A DNA stretch of 64,000 bases, taken from assembly GCA_934047225.1 (NCBI GenBank), contig OW203986.1, positions 11,659,221 to 11,723,220 of the forward strand. The letters are read 5' to 3'. This document shows positions 12,601 to 27,600 of this stretch, piece after piece. The notes under the pieces are model-generated. The model was not told the origin of the DNA. It did not search any database and worked only from the letters and a program-made list of their open reading frames with translations. Position 1 is the first letter of the stretch. Every line of letters starts with the position of its first letter. This DNA is from Ypsolopha sequella. Its lineage: Eukaryota > Arthropoda > Insecta > Lepidoptera > Ypsolophidae. The position numbers and the translations under genes were made by a program.

Positions 12601-15600
12601 ACAAGAGGTCGAATATTAAAACTCTGGCCCGTGGATTTTATTAATTTTTTTTCTGCTTAGAGTTAGAAGTTGTATGACTCGATTGATTAATAATGTGTGT
12701 CCTACGATATCAAAACCTACCAAATCCAAAAACAATCTTTTAAACGTATACCACGTGATTACTTTCGAAGCGACGCATCAGTTAAGAATTTCAAAAGCAG
12801 CTAAATCCAGCTCAAAACCATGTTAAAACTAGTTTCACTTTTTTTTCATGCCAAACCATTCAACCATGTGGACGTGATAAAAACTGCCAAATCCATAATT
12901 TTGTATTATCAAAACTCGTCAAATCCACCTTTTTTTGTATGAAATTATCAAAAGTATTTGAAATCGATTTTTCTCAAAGATATCGTGTATTTCTCAGTTT
13001 ATAATAATGAAAAACAACAATAAATAGGAAATTTAATATCATAATGTCATAATAAATAATAATAAAATATTGTAACAAGGCGAGGGTATATGAATAACTA
13101 AAAACAGATCATATCTTAAAAACATCAAGAGTGGAGATAGCAGCTTTTGATATTATAGGACGCATGTGGTAGAGGTGTGTCAGGATTGTAGTACATAGAT
13201 GGATATCGATAGCCCATGTTATTTTTCATTTGCCCTGTTTTGTTTCGTAAGGTATGATCACCAGAGAATTTGGTTTATATTAAAAGACAACAGTACATTT
13301 TCCCCCGGTGTTAAAGTTTCCAAGGACGAGTTTTTTGGAAAATTGACTTTTTGTTTAACCAGGAAAGAATATATTAAGGTTTTTTTTTATTGTTTCAGAC
13401 TTGCTCTCTAAGCTAATTTGTAGAATTTTGACCCTAAACTAAAAAAAAGGGAAAATCAAACAGTTTTTAAAAAAAATGTATTCTAGAGTTATTTCAATCC
13501 CACCCGGAACTTAAAGCTTTTATTTTAACCGTAGCGGTTAAAACACAGAACAGATAAGGAACGCGACTCAAATTTTGGCGTTGAAGATACTATAACTAGT
13601 TCTTAGGTTAGGCTATAAAGGATTCTAGTGATACTCACAATGAGCCACTTCTTCCCGTCCCTCATGAAGACAGGAGGCTTGTCGGGCAGGCTGCCGGCAC
13701 CGGGCTGAGGCAGGGCCTTGCCGGAGCCGCGAGGAGCAGCAGGGGCCGCCTTAAACGGTGCCGGCCCTTGTCGCAGCCCTGGGTTCTTGTGCGTCTGCAT
13801 ATCGGATGTCACCTTCTTTAGGCCTGCAAGTTAAATGTGAATCTAGTGTCGAAGTTTCGTTGCCTGTCTGTTCACAGCATAACTCATTAACAGCCGGGCC
13901 GATAGAGCTGAAATTTGGCATGTAAGAGGACAATGGTTACTCCACTTTTTAGGTACTTCCTGACGAACGCGCTCCATCCATTTGCCATGCAGCTTCGAAT
14001 GCTTCCACAGAATACCTTCAATAAGGGTTAGCCCATAAATTACCGACAATCAGGCTTAACAGATAAGACCGTTTTCTTATTTTTCGTGACATTGTTAGTT
14101 GAAAATATTATAAATAATGTAACGCGAAGATGATATTTTTGATCGGCGGAGATAAAGTATTGTATCCAATGCCAACCGGACACAATTAGCCATTGGGACA
14201 CTCGTGTAGCCTATTATGAAACTCGCTTAGTTCGTTTCGTAAACAAGCTCTCTTGTCCCAATGTCTCTTATTATGTCACAGTTGTCCAAAATCCTATTGG
14301 ATATCCGTATGTGGTGTCTAATAAAGCATATTTTCAAACAGATTACATCTACTTTGATGAAACTTACAGACGCTACAGATTATCATGTCTGTAAAGAAAT
14401 AGGACACTGCACTGCAGGTGGATATCTGACAAAGGGTACAATAAAAAGAAACGTTCGGTCTGACGAGGGTGTGTCCCGGGACCAATTATCCGGGTTGGTG
14501 ATGAAAATTGTCGCCACCCGACGTTAAATGAATTAAGTATTTATATTCCCTTGAGGAGACTACTTTATTGAATGACCCAACTATGTGGATATTTAGGGCT
14601 CCTCAGCACATGTTGAAAAAACGGAACCATTATAAGATGACTTTGCTGTTAGTCAGTCAAGATCACAGAACTATGGTCAAGACCCTATTTTTAGGAACAG
14701 CTTAAGTTAATACTAAATAATAAGGTCTCAACTACAGTCCCGCACAAAATCAGGTTTGTTGGCCAACAATTCAGTAATGATATCCTAAGTCAATTTTCCT
14801 ACAGCATATATTATTTTGTTACCTACAGGTGTATAAACAAATACATGCTATTTTATATTATTATCTTAACACATTTGTCGGCTGTGACTGCTCCGCCCCC
14901 TTTAGACTTAGCGTTATTAATATGTCCTGCATAATTAATTTTCCTCAAGAAACGGCCTAGTCAAAAATGAAAGCTGCATAAATATCCGCTCATTAGTTCT
15001 ATGCACAATAGATGAGAAATGAGTCGACTCACTGTTAGTGATGCCCTCGCCCTGGTTGATCTCGGCGAAGAGTGCGCTGCGGTCATCCAGCGAAAGGTTG
15101 GCGAAGTCCACCTCGGGGAGCGCGGGTGGCGGCGGGGGCATGCCGCCGGGCGGCGGGGGTGGCGGTGCACCTCCCTTACCTGGATACAATCATTATTGTG
15201 ACATTGTGCCGGTTATTTGACTTGTAAAAGTATTGAAAACCTACGAGTAAATTAAAATAGTATTTTGTGCAATTGTAACATAATTTGGGACATTGGGACC
15301 CGAGTGCTTGTTCGTTTCGTAATAGTTTTGCACGAGTGTGCCAATGTCTAATTATGTTCAGTTGCACATAATACTTTGTCTACGACCATCAAAAATATCG
15401 TCTTTATTTATCATATTTTTACCAACAATTAGGTGAAAAATGAGAAGGAGAACACTCGTTCATGAACCTCGGGTACAATAAACAATGTAGGTGTAATATA
15501 AGACTGCTTTTGATGTTGTTATTACCTTATTGCAGTATAGGATTAGATAAATGTATTTTATCAAAATTATCAGTATTTTAGCAAAAGTGCAAGCCGTTGT

Positions 15601-18600
15601 TGTATAGGTATATTAAAAAAATAAAGTCACAATAGACAATTAAATTTTCTTTAAACATTCCCCTGAGTGTCCTTTTTCGCCAAAAAAACATTTGATACTA
15701 AAGAAAAGTCAGTACAATATTTTCTCTCATTATACATCTGAATTATCTCTGTAGAAAATATGTAAACCAAATTAAATTAGTTGTTTCAAAGGCAGTGTCA
15801 AGTCAGTGCCTTTCTGTTCTGAGACAGAGGTACTAAGACAGGCTTTTTCATTATCTCGTTTTGAGGTTTCATTAATTTATACCTTTTGCTCCTCGGCTCT
15901 ACCCATAATTTATGCGAAATAGTATTTCATGTAACTGTAACATAATGAGAGCTATTAGGACTCTAGTGCTTGTTTTAGAAACGAAAGAACTGAGTTTTGT
16001 AATAGGCTGCACGAGTGTCCCAAATAGCCCCAATAGCTAAATAATAATGAATGTCCAGTTGGACACAATACTTTATTTACGACCATCAAAAATACTTTGC
16101 GTAACATTATTTATAAGATTTTCAACAACAATTTCACGAAAAATGAGAAAAGGAAAGCGCGAGACATTTAATTTTTTTTGCTCATGTAAACATTGGCAAA
16201 GGGACTTGGCTGTTCAGCCTAATAAACACGGGTCCTGTAATGAAATTTCAGTATATTTTTTATAGTTCCTGTTAGTTATAATTAGTTATAGCAAAGCACA
16301 AAACTTTTTGTAATTTTGAAGAATTCCTATTATTACCAAAGTTAGCGATAGCGATATTTATCACTTTTAGTATGGAATCGTGTCAGATGACGTCACGTGA
16401 CATGCCGTTAAGCTCACTTTGATTGCTGATAAGTTCGTCATTTTTTGAGATATTGAAAAAATAATTTTACTACTGTTTTTAGCTTTTTAAACGCTGTTTC
16501 GCCGGGTAGCGCAAAATAGAGAAAATAATGCTTTTCACATGTGTTAAGTTTGATATTTAAAAGTTTTAAACATGATTGTGTTAGATTTTTGTATTGCTCG
16601 TTGTACTAAACCCTCTTGTACGCCCTATTACTGCTCACACTGAACTCCGTCGCATCCCAATAACAACCCACTTACAACCTACATAGTTTAACGTTTGGTG
16701 CTTAATAGAAATGATTTTAACAGATATATGGCCAAAGTGTGATCGTCAGATTAGAACCTTACGTAGCGCCTTAAGTAGTAACCCAAATTATTTAAAAGTG
16801 ATTCAGAGATGTTGATAACAAACAAACCCCTATTAAAAGTCCCATGTTGTTGTAAATTATTAGTTATCTTTCACGTGCTAAGTAAATTGGACATAAAATA
16901 ATTAAAACCAAATTCGTAGATTTAGATAGTAAAATCAGAGAATATAAAGTATTGGTAATAATGTTCAGATTAGAAATTTCACTGTTTGTCAGTTAAGCCA
17001 ATATATGAAAGTCATAGAGATAACACTTTGTAAACAAATCTAGATGTAAAATTCATTAATGTTACAAATAATAAAAGGTGAATAAAATCTCTGTAGCAAT
17101 TCTGCGCCAGTCAGCCTCTTAAGAGGCTATATGAATTTACTATATTAGACTATACCCGCTACTTTAGACGATACATCACATACAAATTTTGTTTGATTAT
17201 GTTATGAATAAAATGCATTATTATTATTTTTTTTAATAACCACTACCAATAATTGGGGATGGATGAGATGAGGTATTTCTGAGTTTGAAATTTAATCATT
17301 TATTGATGATCAAAGCTGAATAGTATTCCAACAGCTGACCTTTATGTATGTTGTAAAACTTATTACTCGATAGATACTTCTATATGAAAATTACTTATTT
17401 AGCTGGTAATCTTCGAATAAGTCCATAGGACAGTGAGTAAAATTCTCACATCTGTGATTATCTGGTCAATAAAATAGAGACTCAAAGAAAGCCATATTGG
17501 CAACTTCTCAGAAGTACCTTCCCTTGGATGTGGAATACCCCCGTGACTTTTTTTTAGTGTATACTTTTTTTTTGAATTCTAAATTTAAGATTTATTTATT
17601 TATTTTTAATTTTACGCGCCTATGTTGGTTCCCTGACTACACAGCTCTGGTAAAGAACCAACAAGAAATCCAGAGCGTCCCTACCATCATAGTAACCAAA
17701 ACTACAAATGACACAAATAATCCAACAGAATGATTTCAGATTTCTAACTTATGGCTATCTTGTGTTTCTGTACCAAGTATATTTTATTTGTTCTTATGAC
17801 ATTGGTAAGCTAAACTACCCCATTTCAGTGTATAGTTAGCTTGTGGCTGAATTTTGCCTGACACAAGAACAAGTACATTCATACAAATACACCAAATATT
17901 ACTATTTATTTGAGTAATAAACATTGAAATCACTCGTGTTGCTCCACGTCCCATTCAAAGATTCAGTCTCTTAACAGATCTACTTAAATAGTGACTGACA
18001 GTTAAAATTATTTTCTTAGATACTGCTGGTAATACTCAACTTAAAGTTGCTAGGTCAATATGACAAAACTATCTAGTAAAAAACTTAGACTTTCATAATC
18101 AGCGTACAGTCATTCTGCTCACTATTCAATAGAAAACTTCTATCAAATCAAAATTGTATATTGTTTCAGTAATAAACTTCTCTAATACAATCGTTTTTGT
18201 TGTATTTAATGCAAGTCAGATAAGTACAGATTTCTACCAGGTCAAAATTTTATCCATTTTCTAAAAATCTCCAAGTTTCAATTATAAGTTTCAAATATAC
18301 TAAAACTATTGAATACAAGAAATTAGGTTTTCAACCCTCATTTCATATAAGAAAGTTTTACTTTAAAAATCATTGATTTTCTAGTAATATGAAACTACTG
18401 TGACTTTTATCCTTAACAGTTTTGCAGTTATTTATGTAGTCAATTTTATAACTACACTCAGTAGAATAGTTTCAATATATTTTGAAAGAGAAATGAGAAA
18501 TAGTACTAATAGAACTTTGTTTTTGTTCTAAAGATGTATTCATTTAATTCCATTGACGAAGAACAACTTTTACTACCCCATATTTGGTGTATAGTATCAG

Positions 18601-21600
18601 TTAAGGCTTTTCTTTTGCCAGACAAGGGAAAGCATTTATGCAAACAAATACATCATGTTATGTACTTCAAGTTTATTGAACATTTATAAGAATTGAAATT
18701 ATTCTCTTGAATAAAGATTTCCCGAAACTATTTTCACGGTAATTAGTTTATTAGTTACTTACTCAATTGAGTAATAAAAGAAAATCCGAAACATTCTATA
18801 TTTCATCTAGGTTCTACTCTGTTTCAATGCAGTCATTTCGACAAGGGAGAATGTAAGTAATTACTGACTAAAAGGTTTGTCAGTCTGCTATACTTTATTT
18901 TGGATTCTTATATACCAAACTATTTGATTTTACTTTATAACTTAATGTTTACTAAGAACTGACCTTAAAAAGGGTTTGATAGGTACTACAGTTATGAACT
19001 TTTATGGTCTAAAATACATTTCATCAACCTGAATTCTAAATCTAGGCTTTCTATATTATTTAGGCATATTTTATGCCAAACTCAAGTCTCTTTATTTCTT
19101 GAAAGAAATACCTAAGTAAATACAATATTTTAAGAGATAATTGAGTGGTGAAACTTATGTTTCCTATCATTTCATATTTATTGCCAATATTAAAGCCCTA
19201 TGCCCTAGCATTCAAAATTAGTGTTCTGTGGCATATAAAAACCTCTTAGTAAACAATGAAACTATTTCAATATCAAAGCCCTATGTCCTTACATTCAAAA
19301 TTGGAGTTCTTTGGACTTATAAAGCCCTCTCAGATAAGTAAACAATGAAACTATTTGTCAAACAAACTAGTCAACAACAATCTATTCCTGAACCACTAAC
19401 TCTAATTTTTCAGAGGTTCCTATCTACTTGAAACCTTGCAACCTATCATAATTGAATTTATTGACCTATTTTCCCTGAACAATGAAGAAAGTTACCTGAA
19501 ACCTCCCACTATGCATAATTTCTCAAAAACCTATTAATGCTCTAACAATAGACTTGAATTTTAGAATTTACCTACCTAACATTTGGCCCTAAAATCAAAT
19601 GTTCCTAGGCTTTTAAATGTGTGAATTTTCAAAGCTAGAGGTCTGTCACCTCACATTTACAATTAAACGTGTGTGTGGTTGTATATTGTGCTAGCAAACA
19701 CCATACAACCCCTCAACTAATCGACAGAAAGAAGTGAGGCAAGTTGAAACCTCTCTGTGTGCCTAACACCCTAAAACTTTGCCCTACTCAGACAGGGGGT
19801 GATACAGTAGGTTAAAAGGACGTCACCCCGCTGGCTGGGATAGCCTATATGATCATGTGTATATATAAATATATAGATATGAGACCATGACCAGCTCAGT
19901 CAGATGACAAAGGACAGAACAAATCGCAGCCTCTTCACGGCTCGGACGCTTTGCCATAAACATCGCCTTTCATGGGGGATGTGTTTCCAGTATGTAAAAC
20001 TGGCGCAAGGCCATCCCAGACACTTGCTTCCCTCCAGAGGAGGTTAAAACTAGACTCTGTCGTTCACACCAGTAGGTGACCTGAATCTAGCCCAAAGCGA
20101 CTTCCGCTCTGTAAGCTCCCTGCCTGACTCTTCAAGATATCCCAGCGACTAGCCCTATGCCATTGTTACCCTGGTACATCTTCCCGTTTCCACGTCCGGC
20201 ATTACTAAGAAGAGACCATACTCCCTTCCTCCCCATCAACCCCTGAATCGACCTATGCACTATTACATTATTTAGGAACGTACTTTAATTTCGGAACTTG
20301 AAAAGACGATTATCGAACCCTTTACATAACGCGGAATCTAGCTCGTTCGCTCGTTCACCCTACACGAATTCAAACGCGTGTGTCAATCGCCGAGTCGGAA
20401 AAGTCAAAAACTATTGACCATAACCGAATCTATTTACGAAAAAAGGGCATTCCGCCACCTAAAAGCTAACGCGACGCGAAATGGTCCCGAGACCTAACGA
20501 ACAGATAGATTGACACATTCCGTATTTTAATCGCAAATTCCGAAAACAAAATCACTATTAAAACAAACAAAAACTTCCCCAAATAAACTCAAAAATGAAC
20601 TACACCTTTAAAACTTCTTGCAGCACTTCCACTGACGACGGTGTAAAAATGAATGAGCCCCACCCTACATTTCCACCCATTTATATACTAAGTGTGATAT
20701 TAACGTTATCAGTGCTATCGGCGTCAACGGTGCTAACGGTGTTATGTGCGCTTTCGTGCAGAATGAACAAAAGTGAGACAACCAAACAAGAGTAATAGAG
20801 ATGGCAACATAACAACAAAACATGGCAACAGCATATACTCGGCGTAAGCAGGACAGGACAAAAATATACAAGTAAGAGTGAAAGAGATAGACACATGGTG
20901 ACAAGCCTAAGGCGTCATCTAGTCTACGTGGCAACCAGCGTTGCCAACTTAACGGATTTCCCGTCATATCTAACGGATTAGGAAGAGCGAAAACGGGAAA
21001 AAAAATGTTTTAACGGCTAACGGAATTTTTAACGGAATTATACTTATTCAGATTTTGTAGTTTGTTTCAGAATTTTTGTTAGTTATGTCTACATGAACGC
21101 ATTTTTTTTTGTCTTTTTGTTTGCGGCAACACTAATAGATGGGATTCCCGGCCCCGTCTCTCTCGAATAGTAACATTGAACATTAAGATGAAGACAGACA
21201 TGGTTAATGCCGTTCTAAATATACGATCAGGACTAAAACGATGTGGAAAAACCTGTCACACTTACGACTTGCCAGATAAAGTTATTAATATGGTTGGAAC
21301 AATTCAAAGCTATGGTCAAACTTCGACATCTACGGCTTATGCAACGGACGCACAACCCGAAAGCACGGAAAGTGACGACGATTTAGATGTGATACCATAT
21401 ATGTAATGTAATTTTGATGCTTATGTTATTACATTAAGACTGAAATATAATAGTGTTGTTATTTTATTTATTGTCTCATTATTATAAGCTAGGTTAAATC
21501 AGAAAACTTAACCAAAGACCAATGTTAGTAAAATAAAAGCAGAAACCTTCATTCAAAATTATTGAAACCACCTCTAATATGAACTAATACTGAATAGCAT

Positions 21601-24600
21601 GTATGTGAGATCCTGTTATTATAGAAAATAGCTCGCAAATAAAACAATCAAATTATGACGGATTTTATTGACGGAAAAAGAAATGATTTAGCGGATTTCT
21701 GACGGAATTTCGCAACAAACTTAGCGGGATTTCAAAATTATTGTTGGCAACACTGGTGGCAACAACTTGGCAGTTGCGTGACAACAACAGCTAATTTAGG
21801 GTTCACGCATAATTGGAAACCATAATGTTTGAAATTGAAAGTTTATTCTTAATTCCTTCCATATTGGACCGATTGTTTGGGCCGATGGTTGAGTTTACTG
21901 TATTTATCATTTAAAATCAGTTATTCTACGCGATCGATTTCAATTTGCTTTATTTATTTCAACGTGATTTATTTGATTACATACAACAATCTTCCTGCCC
22001 ATTATCATAACATTTATTTGTGAATTGAGACGTGAACAGATGAGGTACGATCTGTCACATCGTGTGTGTGTATAAGTTTTAACCTTGTCTCTTTTGAATT
22101 TAAAAAGTTTAAACTATTTATCAGTTTTTTAAAGCATTTGAAAGGTTATTAAAGGTATTTATTTTCTCGTTGTAGGTTAATGCTTTTACGATTTTAAAAC
22201 ATTACAATTACGGGACATGGGTCATATTATGTGTGATATATTTTTTTCAAAGTTTTGTAACATTCATGTAGAAAGTTTAAAACAATTTAAAAACGTCTGT
22301 AAACGCAGTTTTGCTTCTGAAGCCCCTTAATGTATTTCGTTTCTTTGAAGTAACAAAAAGTGAGGAGGCGGCATCCTAACGTTTACAATACACGGACCAC
22401 GATAACCTCGTCGAATCATTTTTATACCTACATCCCAAAATTATATTAAATTTATTATTCATGAAAGAAGGGAAAAAGGCCCTTTCTCGGAACATTATTT
22501 ATTAATTAATCATTAAACCCCTACGCTTCGCTAATTTCAATAATATCCTAGTCCATATTTTAAGTGCATAACAATTTTAATCATTTGGGTTGATTAATCT
22601 TTTTCGTTGGGCGATATTCCTACTTATTCATTCATGTTAATTAACATACATATACTCACGCCTGTCTCCCAGAGGGGTAGGCAGAGACAACAGATTTCCA
22701 TCTGCTACGATCCTGACACACCTCTTTCACATCCATCAATCTAGACATACAAGCTCTTCTATTCCGGATACTTTTGACATTGCCCTTCTTTAATGTCTCG
22801 TTAATTTGGTCAGCAATAGTCAGCATACGTCCTTTTAGGGCAGCCTGCCCCTCTATTATGTATCTTTAGTTGCCAACTGGACTGGTTGCCTATCATCAAA
22901 AACATAGATAAAAACTGAACTTTCAAAGTTGCTTTTAGTGGGTATTGAACTATTTACGAACTGTGTCGTCACTTCAAATGCGGACATATCCTTAGACAAT
23001 CGGATTTCGATAGTATATCTATGCGTGCTTATTTTTGTTTGATTTTTAATTTTGTTTTTTTTTTTAATGTATGATATTTAAGTAATGTGATTAGTTCATC
23101 ATCAGTGATTTGATTATGTCTACAGGTCAAAGTTGCATGTGGGACCTCTGATTATATTTCTTTGTTTTCTTTACTTTATTTAGGTACTATTTATTTTGAT
23201 GTTGTGTGTTTGTATATTTGTACACCCTGCAGGGTAGAACTGAGAGGAGACTAATTAATATTGTAATCTACACCTTCAATACCCTTGGTGGGTTGTTCCC
23301 AAGTCCATCCAAGAATGTCGAAAAAAAGTTCCCAACGTCATCCACGAATAATAATATAAAAATGTATTTGTTAAAATTGGTTTCATTTTCATCCAAGAAA
23401 CTTAGCAAGGTACTGTCGGTGAAAGAAGCTTTAAGTGTCAAGTATTTGATGTTTATTATTGAGTATTTTTGTTTTATATATTTATATATATATATATATA
23501 TTTATTTTATATATTATTTTTATAACTCACATGATCGAAGGGCAGCGGAGGGAACGTTTTTATGGTTCATTGAATTTTGTTTCGAGTATAAAAAATAAAT
23601 CATACAAAGAAATAGGTACATGTTTTTTTATTCAAGGCTTAAACTCAAACTATAATAACTACCATAATTTTGATATTTTTTCAAATAATAAAACCTCTTC
23701 TGCTTTGAAAAGCCTATTTGTTACAATTAGACTGGTGCTATCTGACAGACGCACTGCTTCCATCGTATTATTAAAATGTATTTCACAATACTCCATACAC
23801 CTTGAATTTAATCACCTGACTGTACTCAGCTACTTTGGATGAGAATGGAACTAAAAAGTGATAATAATATTAAAGTAATAAAAACATGGATGATTTTGGG
23901 AACTGATGTAGGCAATGTTAATCTATAACAAATCTAGTTATGTTAATCTAGTCTATAACAAAAGAACGGAGGAACTTGGGAACAACCCCCTTGGTTCAAC
24001 AAATAAAGTATCTTGAATCTTGAATCTATGTTTTTGATGATAGGCACACATTCCAGATGGTAACTAAAGATACATAATGCCCTCTGGTCGAGCTGTGCCT
24101 TCCACTTGCGCACCATACATTTCTTTCATTCATCTTCTCCGCATATCCAAACCACCGAAGCATTCCTTTTTCTATTCTAGTCACTACATCTTTTTTCAAG
24201 CCGCAAATTTAATTAATGTTAATTAATTACATAAGTATTCAGTTATGTTAATATCTACCTATTAAAAGTGAAGTTATAGGCTCTCGAGAGTAACACGCGA
24301 ACATATTCGTGATCCCAGTTTCCATTAAAACTTTAGTTTTTGGTGGAGTTAACTGGGTTTAAAACGTAATAAAAAAGTTCTTCCAGGTTTTTACGTATTA
24401 GCCGAGTGGAAAACTACAAAGGATGATAGCCTTTCGGATAAAAAGCTGTGTACAGTTAAACATAGGGAAGTGAAGGCGTTTTCCTTTTAGGCAGACAATG
24501 GTAGCGGAACAGAGCGCTTTGAGTAGCCGTTCGAAACAGATATACCCTACAAAAGATACAAAATCATTGTGACGTTAAAAGAAGCTTATCAGAAAACTTC

Positions 24601-27600
24601 CAGTCACTGTCCAATCAGTCCGACTGTGGAATGCTCTTCAACATAGAATTCGCGATTATCTTACTATCTGTTCGTTTAAGAAAAAGCTTAAAGCACTACC
24701 TGAATAGGGACACATTGTATGTATTATGTAGTTTATTTTATTACACACTATGTATATTTTTTATATTTTACAGATTGATTTTTTCTAAAAAAAATATATC
24801 GAGTAATATTTTATTTATTGTTTAAATACTAATAAATAATCATTTACACAGCATTGGTATATAAGAAAGAGATAGATAAGCGCCTAAAGACTTAAGGCAC
24901 CTACAAACTTTTTATTTTTACTTCAGAGTCCCCCCCCCCCAAATCAAAACCTGGATCCACCTTTGGAACGTTTCGACCACTAATCCGAAGGTCGCAGGTT
25001 AAAATCCTGCCCCTAAAGGATTTTTGTGTTGTTCGGTCTGTGGCTTCAGAAGGCATGTAGGTGAATATGTATACGTAATAATCGCCTATGAAACATGTAA
25101 TCACCCCTGTCACCCCCTCGGGGATTCATGTCGTAACGATAAATGTAACAATTGAAATCTTACCAGACCAGACAAGTCCGGTGGTGTGATTCTGTTTGAC
25201 ATAAGCTTGGAGTTCAGACAACAGCTGGACCCACGCGCGGCACCATTCCACATGCCGCTTGTCCTTCTCCTTCCAGTCCTTGAGCACACGATTGGTGTAG
25301 AACTGGCCGGCATCATTCATCTCCTTGACGTAAGGAGCGGGTGTAGGAGACACGGCCACCCAGCCCAGGGCCGGGATGCTCTCAGAAATGGCTGAGAGAT
25401 GGTTAAAGAACTGCGAAGTACGGTTCTTCTCACGGAACTGCTGGATAGCAGCGATTTGGTCGCTGGTCGGTTTTAAGAGAGCTTGTTCTTCCGACTGGGC
25501 TGGCTTGCTGCGAGAAGTCGCTAGCTGAATATAGCGAAGTTGTGCCCTGTAAAAAAATTGTTTTGTTAAGGCGAGGGTATCCGGAGAAATCGGTCCTGCT
25601 CCAACGCTTTCATTTTACACAATATGTCTATCCTGCTCATTGGAAGCGGGCCGTTTAGAAATCGCGCGATTCCAGTGTTGTAATTTATTATTTTGGAATG
25701 AGAAGGATGGGTTTTAATATGACAGCCGTTTTGTTTAATATCTCATTTTATACGTGTATTTTGGTTTAAGTTTTTCGTCTAAAACCTAATATAACTCAAA
25801 TAAAATGATATTTACATCATAGTTTAGACCTATCTTTGCGATTTTATTGGATGCAGGGAAATGCAAGTAATCGCGTATCGAATGGCCAAAATATTAAGAT
25901 ACAATAGTGAGATATGATATATATTTGTTAAAAATGTTATTATCACAATTTGACGGTTTAAAATGAGTTTAAAAAGAGATGAAATTTGGAGAACCCCGCC
26001 TTAAACAGGAAGTGTTAAATTTATTTGCGGACACTTTTGAGTCAACTTACTGGAAGGCAGCGTTGACGAGGTTGGCGTGGGAAGCGACATCTCCGCCGAT
26101 CTTCTGAGACAGGTCCAGATAGGTGCGTAGGGGACCCTGCAACAAATAGTTCATGAAATTAAATTCGCAGAAATCCTTTGTTTAGGGTTCTAAAGGTGAA
26201 GTGAGACCCAAAGTAGAAGTTATGACGTGTTTCGGCTGCTCAGAAAATCTATTTAAAGATGCTAAAAACTATGAATCCAAGTGTTATTTTAATGATAATG
26301 AAATTTAAGTATGCCATCTTTTCTTCCTTTGATTATTTTTGAAGTATTTTAGTTATTTTTTTCTGTAATTATTTATTTTGATATTTTTAAGCACGGTCTC
26401 AGCTCGAACGATGGAGAGATGGGATGAGTCGTGTGAGAGAGTGAGAATCATCTCACTCAAGGTTGGCAGCAGTTTTAGTCTCCTTTATCTCGATGTTCAG
26501 ACCTAACTCTACTGAAAATTCAAATTTCGAATTGACCTTCGATTCGATTTCACTCCACTTGTGGTTTGCTCTGGACCCCGGAATACATGGCTCGGCGTTG
26601 GACACGCGTTACTATACTTGTAATTACAGAGCTGGTTTAACCGATTAGGAAAATAAGCAATTGCTTAGGGCAGGGATCGGCAACCTCATGCTATAGAGGG
26701 GCCACAAATGCTACCAGGGGATCAGCGAGGGCCGCTTTTTGTGCAGTATTGCGTCTAAATGTGCATCTTTTAACAGAGAACATGGATGAGGCTGGAAATG
26801 AGACTGACATGAGAATGGAAAATTTCTGCTCAAAGAAATATGTACTACCAAATATAGATATCATGCAGGTCATTGCGGGTCACATCAAAGTGGTTCACGG
26901 GCCGCCGGTTGCCGACCCCTGGCTTAGGGCATCACGTCTGTTGGGGCAAAAAACTACGAGCCTTCAAATGTAAATAACTAACTCTCGAGACATTTCATCA
27001 TCATTGTCTTCAAAACGAAGTTTGGAGGTCAGTAGGCTAAATTACTTGCGATCCATTGCTGTATCCTTCACCTAAAGCTTTTTAGTCCAGTCCACTCTTT
27101 GATGTCATCTATCCATTTGTAATGTAGACGTCCTGATCACAAAGTACCATTTTATATAAGGTCCCGGTGCACTTTATCCGAGAATCTTGCCTTCGAAGTT
27201 CACCTTTAAAATTTTGTAGAGAGAACCTCTTTGCAAATGCCCGAAATAGGCGGTCTTCGTTTTCATGATAGTTGACATCAGCTCCCGTTTGCGATTGGGT
27301 ATTTTAAGGACTTTTACATTAGAAGTAAGCTAGTCTATTTGAATAGAGACATTAGAACACGAACAATAAGAGAACTAAAGCAAATCAGAAATATCAGGAC
27401 GGCAATTCTGGCACATGCGACAATTTTCGAAGGCAGAAAGCGGGTGATTTTTAGAAGCTAATTGTACAGAAACGTATTAAGATGTTAAAATGAAAACCTT
27501 TTGACCGGATTCATAACATGTTTTAGATGTCTTTTAAAAAGTTTCACTTAGTAGAATTATCATCATAGGGCATTTATCACGCGATTAACAAAGTCGTATG

